Assembly (NCBI RefSeq): GCF_023155095.1
Contig: NZ_JAKNDA010000001.1
Span: 186,001 to 250,000, forward strand
Direction: 5' to 3'
Origin: Idiomarina aminovorans
Lineage (GTDB): Bacteria; Pseudomonadota; Gammaproteobacteria; Enterobacterales; Alteromonadaceae
Length of the DNA: 64,000 nucleotides
Shown: positions 9,655 through 18,700 of the stretch, piece by piece
Layout: each line of letters starts with the position of its first letter
Position numbering within the stretch: position 1 is the first letter of the stretch
Position numbers and translations under genes: made by a program
Notes under the pieces: generated by a model
What the model saw: the letters and a program-made list of their open reading frames with translations, nothing else
What the model was told of the DNA's origin: nothing
The model's database searches: none

Positions 9655-10126
9655 GCTCAGCTCCCGGTTGTTTGCTCAAATCTTTACTCAGCCAGAGTTT
9701 AGCTAACTGATAGTAACTTTGACGAAATGCATCGTCAGCAATGCCATAAAAGTTCTTGTCGGCTTGTTCGAGTATAGGCTCAAACAATACTCTCTCTTTG
9801 TCAGACAGCGCCGCTAACAGAAAAATCAACCAATTGCGGCTGTGTTTTTCTGCTATCAGCTCTCTGGGGTAGTAAGCCAGCGCTGTGCGTTTGAGCAATA
9901 CGGTGAGCTGTTCGACGCTACTGTTATTTTGTTGCAGCAGCTGCTTCATGGCCGTCTTACGTGTCCGTGACTCTTGCCAGCGGCGAACTCCCCAGATAAT
10001 GAAAATTGCCACGAGTATAAGCGCAACAGCAACTACTACCAGTGCCACCCAGGAAGGTGGCCACCAACTGGCATCATTGGGTTCAACAATATCGTTTAAC
10101 TGTTGTAATGAAGGCTGTTGTGTCAT
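9647..10126 (-). CDS. DUF4381 family membrane protein
   Basis: A 159-residue protein with a single transmembrane segment at about residues 27-49 (VALVVVAVALILVAIFIIWG) and a cytoplasmic, helix-rich C-terminal region. DUF4381 proteins recur between DUF58 and BatA genes in proteobacterial MoxR operons; their function is not known. I start it at ATG 10126 because GGAGGTGAT sits right before it. The open frame would also allow ATG at 10141, but that has no comparable ribosome-binding site. The start overlaps the DUF58 stop codon by 4 nt (ATGA), typical of coupled translation. Confidence 0.85.
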   Translation of the reverse strand: MTQQPSLQQLNDIVEPNDASWWPPSWVALVVVAVALILVAIFIIWGVRRWQESRTRKTAMKQLLQQNNSSVEQLTVLLKRTALAYYPRELIAEKHSRNWLIFLLAALSDKERVLFEPILEQADKNFYGIADDAFRQSYYQLAKLWLSKDLSKQPGAEHV

Positions 10127-11082
10127 ATCACCTCCGCCCACTGCTGCTCCAATGGTACTGAGCTGGATATTGGCGTTAAAGAGAGCCGCCGCTTTTTAAA
10201 AGCTTGTTGAACGGCTTGCCAGCGTTGCTGTGCTGCTTGTTGATACGTTTTTCTTTGCTGCCGGTCTGTCAGGTTGATATTAACGTGTTCCCGACCATCT
10301 GTAATCGCCAACGGGTGTGAGGAATACCCTTGAGGCAATTCGAGCTCCATTGGGTCGTATATGCTAAAGCAGCGAATAGAATTATGCTGAGATAACACGC
10401 GTAAACCGTCCAGAAGTTGATTACTGGCGCCATAAAAGTCACTGATAAGATAAACGGTGCTGCCTGGCCTCACCAGTTGACGCAAACGTTTCAAATTCTC
10501 ATCTAACGCATTTTTCTGTTGTTTTTGTTTGTCTTTCCAGCGAGCCAGGCTGTCTTCATGAACGTCCAGCAGTGCATGGCATAAACGCAAAACACCTTTT
10601 TGTCTGGCAGCAGGCTTTAACTCTTGATGAAGCCAGCCGTTGCCTATTAACCCGCCGATGCGATCACTTTTATGCTGTGCCTGCCAGGCAAGCGCAGCAG
10701 CCAAGTGACAAGCCTGAACGGATTTAAATACAAATTGGCTACCAAAGAGTTGAGTCAGAGATAAATCCACCGAAATAAATACCGGCCGCTCTTTTTCTTC
10801 GCGGTAGAGTTTCGTATGGGCTTTTCCGGTTCGAGCGGTTACTCGCCAGTCAATAGAGCGAATATCGTCGCCGGGCTGGTAATGACGCACTTCATCGAAC
10901 TCCATGCCACGCCCACGGCTTTTGCTCAGCAACGGGCCGGTCTGGCTTGAGCGCGGTAAACTTTTGTGATGGCGTGCGAATGCATGAATTTTGCTGCGAT
11001 AATAAAGCAGCTCCTGAATGCCAGGATTGATACCATCGCAGTGCAACTGCTTAAGCCATTGTTCAATTTCAGCGTTTAACAT
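10123..11082 (-). CDS. DUF58 domain protein of the MoxR operon
   Basis: A 319-residue soluble protein with the DUF58 core: the motif GRGMEFDEVRHYQPGDD near residue 57, followed by IRSIDWRVTART and a VWA-like fold with VYLISDFYG near 215. DUF58 proteins are regular partners of MoxR AAA+ ATPases, presumably as adaptor or substrate-binding proteins, but no reaction is established. Its start codon shares one base with the moxR stop codon (TAATG), and its end overlaps the DUF4381 gene. This is the second gene of a six-gene coupled operon. Confidence 0.92.
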   Translation of the reverse strand: MLNAEIEQWLKQLHCDGINPGIQELLYYRSKIHAFARHHKSLPRSSQTGPLLSKSRGRGMEFDEVRHYQPGDDIRSIDWRVTARTGKAHTKLYREEKERPVFISVDLSLTQLFGSQFVFKSVQACHLAAALAWQAQHKSDRIGGLIGNGWLHQELKPAARQKGVLRLCHALLDVHEDSLARWKDKQKQQKNALDENLKRLRQLVRPGSTVYLISDFYGASNQLLDGLRVLSQHNSIRCFSIYDPMELELPQGYSSHPLAITDGREHVNINLTDRQQRKTYQQAAQQRWQAVQQAFKKRRLSLTPISSSVPLEQQWAEVI

Positions 11083-12038
11083 TATGGTGCCGGTACCAGC
11101 TTGAGAATGGTGTCCAGAACTTGATCGTGCGATACACCGTCGGCTTCAGCCTGGTAACTCAAAATGATGCGGTGCCGCAGCGCGTTATGAAAGACACTGA
11201 TAACATCGTCAGGTGTTACAAAGTCGCGGCCGTCTAACCAGGCTTTAGCACGGGCGCAACGCTCCACTGCTATAGTGGCACGAGGGCTGGCACCGTAGCC
11301 AATCCATTGAGCTAAGTTCTGGTCATAATGCTGCGGCTGGCGCGTTGCGATAATGAGCTGAACCAAGTAGTTCTCAACGGCTTCATCTAAGTATAATTGC
11401 AGAACTTCATGCCGGGCATTAAACAGCTCTTTTTGCGTTAATGGGGTAGGAATGTCCTGATCCCCTGATAGCGCCTCACCTCGTGTCAGGCGCAGGATTT
11501 GTTGCTCTGTTTCTGCATCAGGATAGTCGAGTTTTAAATGCAATAAAAAGCGGTCAAGTTGAGCTTCGGGCAATGGATATGTACCTTCCTGCTCTAACGG
11601 GTTCTGTGTGGCTAATACCATAAAAAGGTCAGACAGCGGATAGCTGCGCTGACCCACCGTAATTTGTCGCTCAGCCATTGCTTCCAGTAAAGCCGATTGA
11701 ACTTTGGCCGGTGCCCGGTTAATTTCATCGGCCAGAATTAAATTATGGAACAAAGGGCCTTGCTGGAACTCAAACTGACCCGTTTCGGGACGAAAAATGT
11801 CGGTGCCGGTTAAATCGGCGGGCAACAGGTCGGGAGTGAACTGCACTCGGTGGAAGTCACCTTCAATGCCTTTTGCCAGCGCTTGCACTGCACGAGTTTT
11901 AGCCAGGCCGGGAGGGCCTTCAACCAGCAGGTGACCGTCAGCCAATACGGCAATTAAAAGGTTTTGGGTAAAGTCGGGTTGTCCAAGTACTTGTCGATTC
12001 AGGTAGTTTTGTAGTTGTTGAAACGCTGTCGCGATCAT
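11082..12038 (-). CDS. MoxR family AAA+ ATPase
   Basis: A 318-residue AAA+ ATPase of the MoxR family, which are chaperone-like enzymes thought to assemble or activate VWA-containing complexes. Visible motifs are Walker A GPPGLAKT near residue 40, Walker B LILADEINRAP near 103, sensor-1 LATQNPLEQEGTYPLPEAQ near 143-161, and the C-terminal lid with GASPRATIA near 248. Length is normal. ATG at 12038 has a GGAG ribosome-binding site. It is the first gene of the moxR-DUF58-DUF4381-batA-batBC-batD operon and is divergent from fadI. Confidence 0.95.
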   Translation of the reverse strand: MIATAFQQLQNYLNRQVLGQPDFTQNLLIAVLADGHLLVEGPPGLAKTRAVQALAKGIEGDFHRVQFTPDLLPADLTGTDIFRPETGQFEFQQGPLFHNLILADEINRAPAKVQSALLEAMAERQITVGQRSYPLSDLFMVLATQNPLEQEGTYPLPEAQLDRFLLHLKLDYPDAETEQQILRLTRGEALSGDQDIPTPLTQKELFNARHEVLQLYLDEAVENYLVQLIIATRQPQHYDQNLAQWIGYGASPRATIAVERCARAKAWLDGRDFVTPDDVISVFHNALRHRIILSYQAEADGVSHDQVLDTILKLVPAP

Positions 12039-12073
12039 GTTTACTCCAGGCTGTCGTTATCGGCGAAAACTGA

Positions 12074-12115
12074 CTATGCTGTCAGTACCGCATAGCAATG
12101 ACAGCAACAATGCTG
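12074..12115. repeat. Overlapping inverted repeats upstream of moxR
   Basis: Two mutually exclusive inverted repeats share bases: CTATGC/GCATAG (12074-12079 with 12090-12095) and GCTGTCA/TGACAGC (12078-12084 with 12099-12105). A further GCTGTC copy lies at 12112-12117. They occupy the moxR side of the 211-bp moxR-fadI gap and could be an operator or leader structure. I cannot name a regulator. Confidence 0.4.
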
Positions 12116-12210
12116 TCTTTGTTCCGAATTTTCAATCTATACAGCATACTTTACCGAAAACGGTGGTTTTAATCTGCTCTATTACGGGCTAGAATTTGTA
12201 AGTTAATTTG

Positions 12211-12221
12211 TGGTCAGACCA
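12211..12221. promoter_or_regulatory. FadR-like operator upstream of fadI
   Basis: TGGTCAGACCA is a perfect 11-base palindrome that matches the core of the gammaproteobacterial FadR site (TGGTCNGACC). It sits 29 nt before the fadI start codon, where a repressor would block transcription. FadR represses fatty-acid degradation genes when acyl-CoA is absent. Neither the regulator gene nor a promoter is proven here. Confidence 0.6.
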
Positions 12222-12249
12222 GTATTGATTTTTGAATTGAGGAATTATT

Positions 12250-13560
12250 ATGACAGCAGCACAACGCTTGCTAACCGTTAATGGTGAAAGAATAGCCTTT
12301 GTGGCAGGTTTAAGAACACCGTTTGCGAAACAGGCAACGGACTTTCACGGCATACCCGCGGTCGATTTAGGAAAAATGGTTGTTCAGGAATTAGTGAATA
12401 AAACCGGAATTGAAGGTGACTGGGTTGAACAACTGGTTTTTGGACAAGTGGTTCAGATGCCCGAGGCTCCGAATATTGCCCGTGAAATTGTGCTTGGCAC
12501 CAGTTTGCCGGTCAATACCGACGCTTACAGTATTTCCCGCGCGTGTGCGACCAGTTTTCAGTCGGCTGCAAATATTGCCGAAGCCATGATAGCCGGCCAT
12601 ATCCGCGGCGGTATAGCCGGTGGAGCGGACTCTTCATCTGTATTGCCTATTGGTGTCAGCAAACATCTGGCCAGGGCTCTGGTTGACTTAAATAAAGCCA
12701 AAACCCTGGGGCAGCGACTTTCTATTTTAAAGCGACTGAGCTTTAAAGATTTGCTACCGGTTCCGCCGGCAATTGCCGAATACAGTACCGGGTTAAGTAT
12801 GGGCGAAACCGCTGAACAAATGGCAAAAACCCATAACATTAGCCGTTCAGATCAGGACGAGCTGACCGTCCGCTCTCATCAGAAAGCTCATGCAGCCTGG
12901 GAAGCTGGCTGGTTAAATGATGAAGTTATGACGGCTTATCCCGAGCCTTATAAGAAGCACTTAGGTCGTGATAATAATATTCGCGGTGAGAGTCAGGCGG
13001 ATAAACTGGCTAAGTTAAAACCGGTATTCGATCGTAAGCATGGCTCAGTCACGGCGGCAAACAGTACTCCGCTAACCGATGGTGCTTCGGCAGTGCTTAT
13101 GATGACAGAAAGCCGCGCTAAAGAGCTTGGCCTGCCGGTGCTGGGGTATTTACGCAGCTATGCTTTTGCGGCTCTGCAGGTGGAAGAAGACATGCTCATG
13201 GGACCGTCTTATTCAACTCCGGTTGCGCTTGAGCGTGCCGGCATGACCCTCAATGACTTAGACCTTATCGACATGCACGAGGCCTTTGCCGCGCAGACAT
13301 TGGCGAATATAAAGATGTTTGCCAGCGACAAGTTTGCTAAAGGAAAACTGGGCCGTGATAAAGCGATTGGCGAAATCGACATGGACAAATTTAATGTACT
13401 GGGCGGCTCCATTGCTTATGGTCACCCATTTGCCGCTACCGGTACCAGAATGATCACGCAAACTTTGAATGAACTGCACCGTCGTGGTGGAGGTGTTGGT
13501 TTGACAACCGCTTGTGCCGCAGGTGGTTTAGGTGCAGCAATGATTGTGGAGACAGAATAA
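12250..13560 (+). CDS. fadI: 3-ketoacyl-CoA thiolase, FadI type
   Basis: A 436-residue thiolase that cleaves 3-ketoacyl-CoA with CoA to give acetyl-CoA and a shortened acyl-CoA, the last step of each beta-oxidation round. The acyl-accepting Cys99 sits in SRACATSFQ. His392 lies in [14 protein letters not shown] and the second catalytic Cys422 in [11 protein letters not shown]. Its length, and its place before the alpha subunit, identify it as FadI rather than FadA (about 390 residues, encoded after FadB). The stop codon overlaps the fadJ start by one base. A FadR-like palindrome lies upstream. Confidence 0.95.
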   Translation: MTAAQRLLTVNGERIAFVAGLRTPFAKQATDFHGIPAVDLGKMVVQELVNKTGIEGDWVEQLVFGQVVQMPEAPNIAREIVLGTSLPVNTDAYSISRACATSFQSAANIAEAMIAGHIRGGIAGGADSSSVLPIGVSKHLARALVDLNKAKTLGQRLSILKRLSFKDLLPVPPAIAEYSTGLSMGETAEQMAKTHNISRSDQDELTVRSHQKAHAAWEAGWLNDEVMTAYPEPYKKHLGRDNNIRGESQADKLAKLKPVFDRKHGSVTAANSTPLTDGASAVLMMTESRAKELGLPVLGYLRSYAFAALQVEEDMLMGPSYSTPVALERAGMTLNDLDLIDMHEAFAAQTLANIKMFASDKFAKGKLGRDKAIGEIDMDKFNVLGGSIAYGHPFAATGTRMITQTLNELHRRGGGVGLTTACAAGGLGAAMIVETE

Positions 13561-15686
13561 TGAGTCAGGATAAAGCATTCACTATGGAAGTAAGGGACGA
13601 TGGCGTCGCAGTGATTACGATTGACGTCCCCGGTGAGTCGATGAATACCTTAAAAGACTCATTTGCAGACGAAGTCGGCAGCTTGATGAACCGATTAGAG
13701 AGTGACGACTCGGTTAAAGGCGTTGTGTTTATCAGCGGCAAGCCCGGTTCCTTCATCGCTGGCGCTGATATCAACATGATAGATGGCTGTGAGAACGCGG
13801 TAGACGCCGAGAGTCTGGCACGAAAAGGTCAGGCTATGTTTGATCGTATAGAGCAGCTGAATGTTCCTGTTGTTGCCGCTATAAATGGCGCTTGCTTAGG
13901 TGGTGGTCTGGAGTTAGCCATGGCATGTCATGTACGGGTGTGTACAGACAACAGTAAAACAACCATGGGCCTGCCTGAAGTGAAACTAGGCCTGTTACCG
14001 GGCAGCGGTGGGACTCAGCGGTTGCCGGAACTGGTTGGTGTGCAGCAGGGACTGACTATGATTCTGACCGGCAAAGAGTTGCGCGCGAAACAGGCTAAAA
14101 AAGCGGGTTTAGTCGCAGAAGTGGTACCACAGAGCATTCTTTTAGAGGTGGCCGTTGAACACGCGTTAAAGCGTAAGCCAAAATCAACTAAACCGCCGCT
14201 GAAGGGCTTTAGTAAGATACTGGAAGCAACGCGTTTTGGTCGTGACATCATTTTTAAGAAAGCCAGTGAACAGGCTCAGAAAAAAGCACAGGGCAACTAC
14301 CCGGCTATTGATAAAATCATTCAGACGGTTAAGGAAGGCGCAGAACGCGGACGTGAAGCTGGTCTGGATAAAGAAGCTCGCAGTTTTGGTGAGTTGGCAA
14401 TGACGCCGGAATCTTATGAACTGCGTCAAATTTTCTTTGCGACCACTGAAATGAAGAAAGAAACTGGCGCTGAGGGTGTGAAGCCTGACTCGGTGAAACG
14501 TGTTGGTGTCCTTGGTGGTGGTTTGATGGGCGGCGGTATTGCCTTCGTCACGGCGGCTAAAGCGGGTATCCCGGCTCGTATTAAAGATATTAGCGAAGAT
14601 GGTGTGAGTAATGCACTGCATTACAGTTATGAGCGCTTAAATAAAAAAGTAAAGCGTCGTCATATGCGTCGTGCAGAGCTTGAAAAAACCATGTTGATGT
14701 TAAGCGGTTCGCTTGACTACAGTGGCTTTGAGCGTACCGACGTGGTTATTGAAGCGGTATTTGAAGATCTTAACCTGAAGCAGAAAATGGTCGCAGATGT
14801 TGAAGAGCACGCGAAAGAATCGACTATTTTTGCAACCAATACCAGTTCGCTGCCAATTACTCAAATAGCAGCGACAGCAAAGCGTCCGGAGCAGGTTATC
14901 GGGCTTCATTATTTCTCACCGGTGGATAAAATGCCGTTGGCAGAAATTATTACGCATGCGGGAACCTCCGATAAGACTATCGCAACTACGGTTTCTTTGG
15001 CGAAAAAGCAGGGTAAAACGCCGATAGTCGTAAAAGATGGTGCTGGCTTTTATGTTAACCGCATTTTAGCGCCTTATATGAATGAAGCCGCACGTTTACT
15101 GTTAGCGGGTGAGCCAATCGAACACTTAGATAAAACCATGGTGAAATTCGGCTTTCCTGTGGGTCCAGTTACGTTGCTTGATGAGGTTGGTATCGACGTT
15201 GCTGCAAAGGTGGCGCCGGTATTAGTGAAAGAACTCGGTGACCGTTTTGAGGCACCCGAAGCTTTTGAGAAACTGATTGACGATGACCGTAAAGGTAAGA
15301 AAAATCAAAAAGGTTTCTACAAGTACGGCAAAGGTGTCAAAGGTAAGCCGGTGGATACTTCAGTTTATTCGTTGCTGGATATTGATCCGAAACAAAGTAA
15401 GTCGGCCGAAGATATCATTGATATTTGCTTGTTGCCGATGCTGAACGAGGCTGCATATTGTCTGCACGAAGAGATTATTCGCAGTCCGCGTGATGGTGAT
15501 ATTGGCGCCATCTTTGGTATCGGCTTCCCACCTTTCCTCGGCGGACCTTTCCGTTATATGGACAGTCAGGGACTGGAAACTATTGTGAATAAACTGGAAA
15601 AGCTCTCTTCAGAAAGAGGCGAACGATACACACCAGCGCCGTTACTTAAACAGATGGTAGAGAACGGCTGGCGCTTTTATCAGTAA
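13560..15686 (+). CDS. fadJ: Fatty-acid oxidation complex alpha subunit, FadJ type
   Basis: A 708-residue bifunctional enzyme. The N-terminal crotonase-fold enoyl-CoA hydratase covers about residues 1-190, with the oxyanion motif GSFIAGADINM near 60-70 and INGACLGGGLELAMACH near 105. The NAD-dependent 3-hydroxyacyl-CoA dehydrogenase part follows, with Rossmann motif VGVLGGGLMGGGIA near 315 and GLHYFSPVDKMPL near 445. The open frame extends 16 codons upstream inside fadI, but the protein matches the family from [11 protein letters not shown], and TAATG overlap with fadI supports ATG at 13560. FadI and FadJ form the complex for beta-oxidation. The gene ends convergently with the sensor gene to its right. 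Confidence 0.95.
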   Translation: MSQDKAFTMEVRDDGVAVITIDVPGESMNTLKDSFADEVGSLMNRLESDDSVKGVVFISGKPGSFIAGADINMIDGCENAVDAESLARKGQAMFDRIEQLNVPVVAAINGACLGGGLELAMACHVRVCTDNSKTTMGLPEVKLGLLPGSGGTQRLPELVGVQQGLTMILTGKELRAKQAKKAGLVAEVVPQSILLEVAVEHALKRKPKSTKPPLKGFSKILEATRFGRDIIFKKASEQAQKKAQGNYPAIDKIIQTVKEGAERGREAGLDKEARSFGELAMTPESYELRQIFFATTEMKKETGAEGVKPDSVKRVGVLGGGLMGGGIAFVTAAKAGIPARIKDISEDGVSNALHYSYERLNKKVKRRHMRRAELEKTMLMLSGSLDYSGFERTDVVIEAVFEDLNLKQKMVADVEEHAKESTIFATNTSSLPITQIAATAKRPEQVIGLHYFSPVDKMPLAEIITHAGTSDKTIATTVSLAKKQGKTPIVVKDGAGFYVNRILAPYMNEAARLLLAGEPIEHLDKTMVKFGFPVGPVTLLDEVGIDVAAKVAPVLVKELGDRFEAPEAFEKLIDDDRKGKKNQKGFYKYGKGVKGKPVDTSVYSLLDIDPKQSKSAEDIIDICLLPMLNEAAYCLHEEIIRSPRDGDIGAIFGIGFPPFLGGPFRYMDSQGLETIVNKLEKLSSERGERYTPAPLLKQMVENGWRFYQ

Positions 15687-15706
15687 TTTATTTAACCAAT
15701 GAATGG

Positions 15707-18700
15707 TTATACCTGAGCAGCGACTTCATTGTGCTGCTCTATAAACTCAATTAATGCGTTAGCCGGCATAGGTTTGGCGTAGTAAAAGCCTTGAATGTAT
15801 TCGCATTTGAGGCTTTTTAATGTCTGTAGCTGCGCTTTAGTTTCAACCCCTTCTGCAACCACTTTTAACCCCAGGTTATGGGCCATGGCAATGATAGAAG
15901 CCACCATATTACGATCTTTATCATTTATCGTAATATCATCGACAAAAGCTTTATCAACTTTCAGACTGTTCATTGGGAAACGCTTAAGATACGACAGTGA
16001 AGAGTAACCCGTACCAAAATCATCCAGCGCCAGTTTGACACCCATATCGGACAGATTTTCCATCATCGTGATAGCGCGCTCCGGGTCACTCATAACCATA
16101 CCTTCTGTTATTTCAAACTCGACATGACGAGCATGCAAGCCTTCTTCACGTAAAATTTGTTCTATTTGTAACGCGAGACTGGACTGCATAAACTGCCGGG
16201 CTGATAAGTTAATAGCAACGCTTTTGGGTGCGCCGGGGGCTGTCATAAACTGTCTCATATCCCGGCAGGACTGACGTAAAACCTCTTCACCTAAAGGAAT
16301 GATCAGTCCGGTTTCTTCTGCTAAGGGGATAAAATCAGCCGGACTGATCATTGAGCCGTCACTGTTTTCTATGCGGACCAGAGCTTCCAGTCCGGCGATA
16401 TGACCAGAGCTCATTTCAATTTTAGGCTGGTAATGAACTCTAATATTGTTGGTTTTTAATGCTGACCGTAGTTGGTTTTCCAGTTTCAGTCGTTTTACCG
16501 CATTTTCGTTCATGGACTGGCTGAAAAACTGATAGCAATTTCCGCCTCGTTGCTTAGCGTGATACATCGCCATATCGGCTTTCTGTAAAAGCTCCTGTGA
16601 CGTCTGACCGTCGTGAGGATACAGCACGATGCCAATGGAACTGCCAATGACAATTTCATGCTGTTGGATCAAATAAGGGTCTGACACTTTAAGGTTTACT
16701 TGATTTCCTAAATCGCCAATAAGGTTAATATCGACGCTGTCTTCAATAAGCAACCCAAATTCATCACCGCCCAGACGGTAAAGCGTATCTTGTCTGCGCC
16801 CAATGTCCATTAGTCGTTCAGCTACTTGGCAAAGAAGCTCATCTCCAATTTCATGTCCCAAGGAATCGTTAATTTTCTTAAAGTCATCCAGGTCAAAAAG
16901 CAATAAAGTATGAGACACTTTTTTCCGGACCAGGTTTGAATGACTGACCTGAAAGTAGGAGCGATTCGGTAAGCCTGTTAACGTGTCAGTATTAGAAAGC
17001 CTGCGCATTTCATTTTCGGTATGGCGTCTTTCAGTAATATCAGAGAAGCTGGCAACTATTAACGATACTTCACCATTATCATCGCGAACAGCATCAAGTG
17101 TCAGTTCCATAAGGAACTCATCGCCATCTGCTTTGACGTCGCTAATTTCACCGCGCCAGGTTCCGTCTTTTATCACCGCCCGTTTTATTTGATTAACAAA
17201 ACTGTCCGGGTAACAGGAAAGCGTTAATAACTGACCCAGTACTTGCTCGCGTTGGAATCCGCTGATACTCTCAAATGCGTTATTGACTTCACGTTTACGG
17301 AAAAATCGGTCAAAAATACAGATGCCATCCGATATGTTGGTAATGGACGCTGCCAGCATATTGATACGCTCCTCAGAGCTTACCAGGCTGCTAATATCGC
17401 TTAACGTCCCAAACATTACGTGATTTTCGCCGTTAGCCTGCAATTTTCCACGGTCTAAAATCCAAAGCCAGCTACCGCGGTTATCCAAACGATAGCTGCA
17501 TTCGAATAAATCTGACTGGCCCTGTAAGTGTTCAGCAAGACTTTTCTGTAAGCGTTGCAAGTCTTCTGGATGGACATTGGACTTTCCACCGGAAAAGCCA
17601 ACACGTTTACCATCAATAGGAAAAGCCGGGCCGTTTTTCCAAATATTCTGTCGAACCAGTTCGCCGGAGCTTAAATCCCACTCCCAACATTGATATTGAC
17701 TCGACTGAAGCCCCTGAGTTTGCCTTTGTAGTTGTTGGAGCTTTTGTTGAGATGCTGTTCGGCGTCGCTGTTGGTAACGCCAGTAACTGGCTGTTAGAGC
17801 AAAAATAATAAAAATATAGCCGGCCCAGGCAATGGGACTTTGCCAAAATGGCGTTGTTATGTTGAACGACTTAAAGGTTGATGGGGACCACCGTTCATTG
17901 TCGTAAGACACTTGAACTTCTAATTTGCGTTGACCTGTAGGCATTGATGGAAGTTGAACTGAGTTATAGCCCGCATCCAGAAGTTGCCAGTCATCTTGTG
18001 TATTGTCCGTCTTGTAACGATAGACAAGTTGGTTAGGTGCGATTGCAAAAGGTGCCGTAAAATTAAATAAGTAGGTGGTATCACTTATCTTTTTTGTGTC
18101 AATGTGTACTGGATTTGTAAAAAATGAAGGGTCTTTTCTGATAGGCTTTTTCTCAGAAACCTCTCCAAACTCATTAATTTCCAGTGCGTATTCATTGTTG
18201 TGTAGCCACAGCGAATGGCCATGTCTTGTTAAATTAAAATCTACCAACTTTGTGGATAACGTGGGTATGTTCAGTTTATTCCAGCTTTTATCAATAATGT
18301 CGTACTGATAAAACTCTCCAGAGTCACTGACAATGTATAACCGATTCGCAAATAAACGCATTTTATTAACCTGAACGTTAACCTCAGGGTAATGGTTCAG
18401 TTCTGATATTTCCTCTTGCTGAGTGTCATAAAATAATAAGCCAAGCTCAGTTGCCAGCCACCAGTTACCATTACTGCCTTCAATTGCGGCAGACACTTGC
18501 TGCATGAGTTTGGGAGTGTTGATCGCTATTGTATTTGAGTTGTTTTCTTTGAGGAGCTTTAGTGCTGCCGGAGCAAAAGGGGTTTCTATTTGCAAAATAC
18601 CTTGATTCTTCGTTATGGAAAAAATGTCGCCCCGGGCTATTTGTTGCGTTCGGTTAACAGGGAAATTATGCAATTTATTGAGTTGATTACCGCTCAGTTG

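Noticed and set aside
13512-13559. A 16-codon extension of FadJ inside fadI
   Set aside because: ATG 13560 overlaps the fadI stop and begins at the family N-terminus; the extension is fadI sequence in another frame.
15693-15709. Small inverted repeat TAACCA/TGGTTA between fadJ and the sensor gene
   Set aside because: The stem is 6 bp, AT-rich and lacks a T-tract, so I do not call it a terminator.
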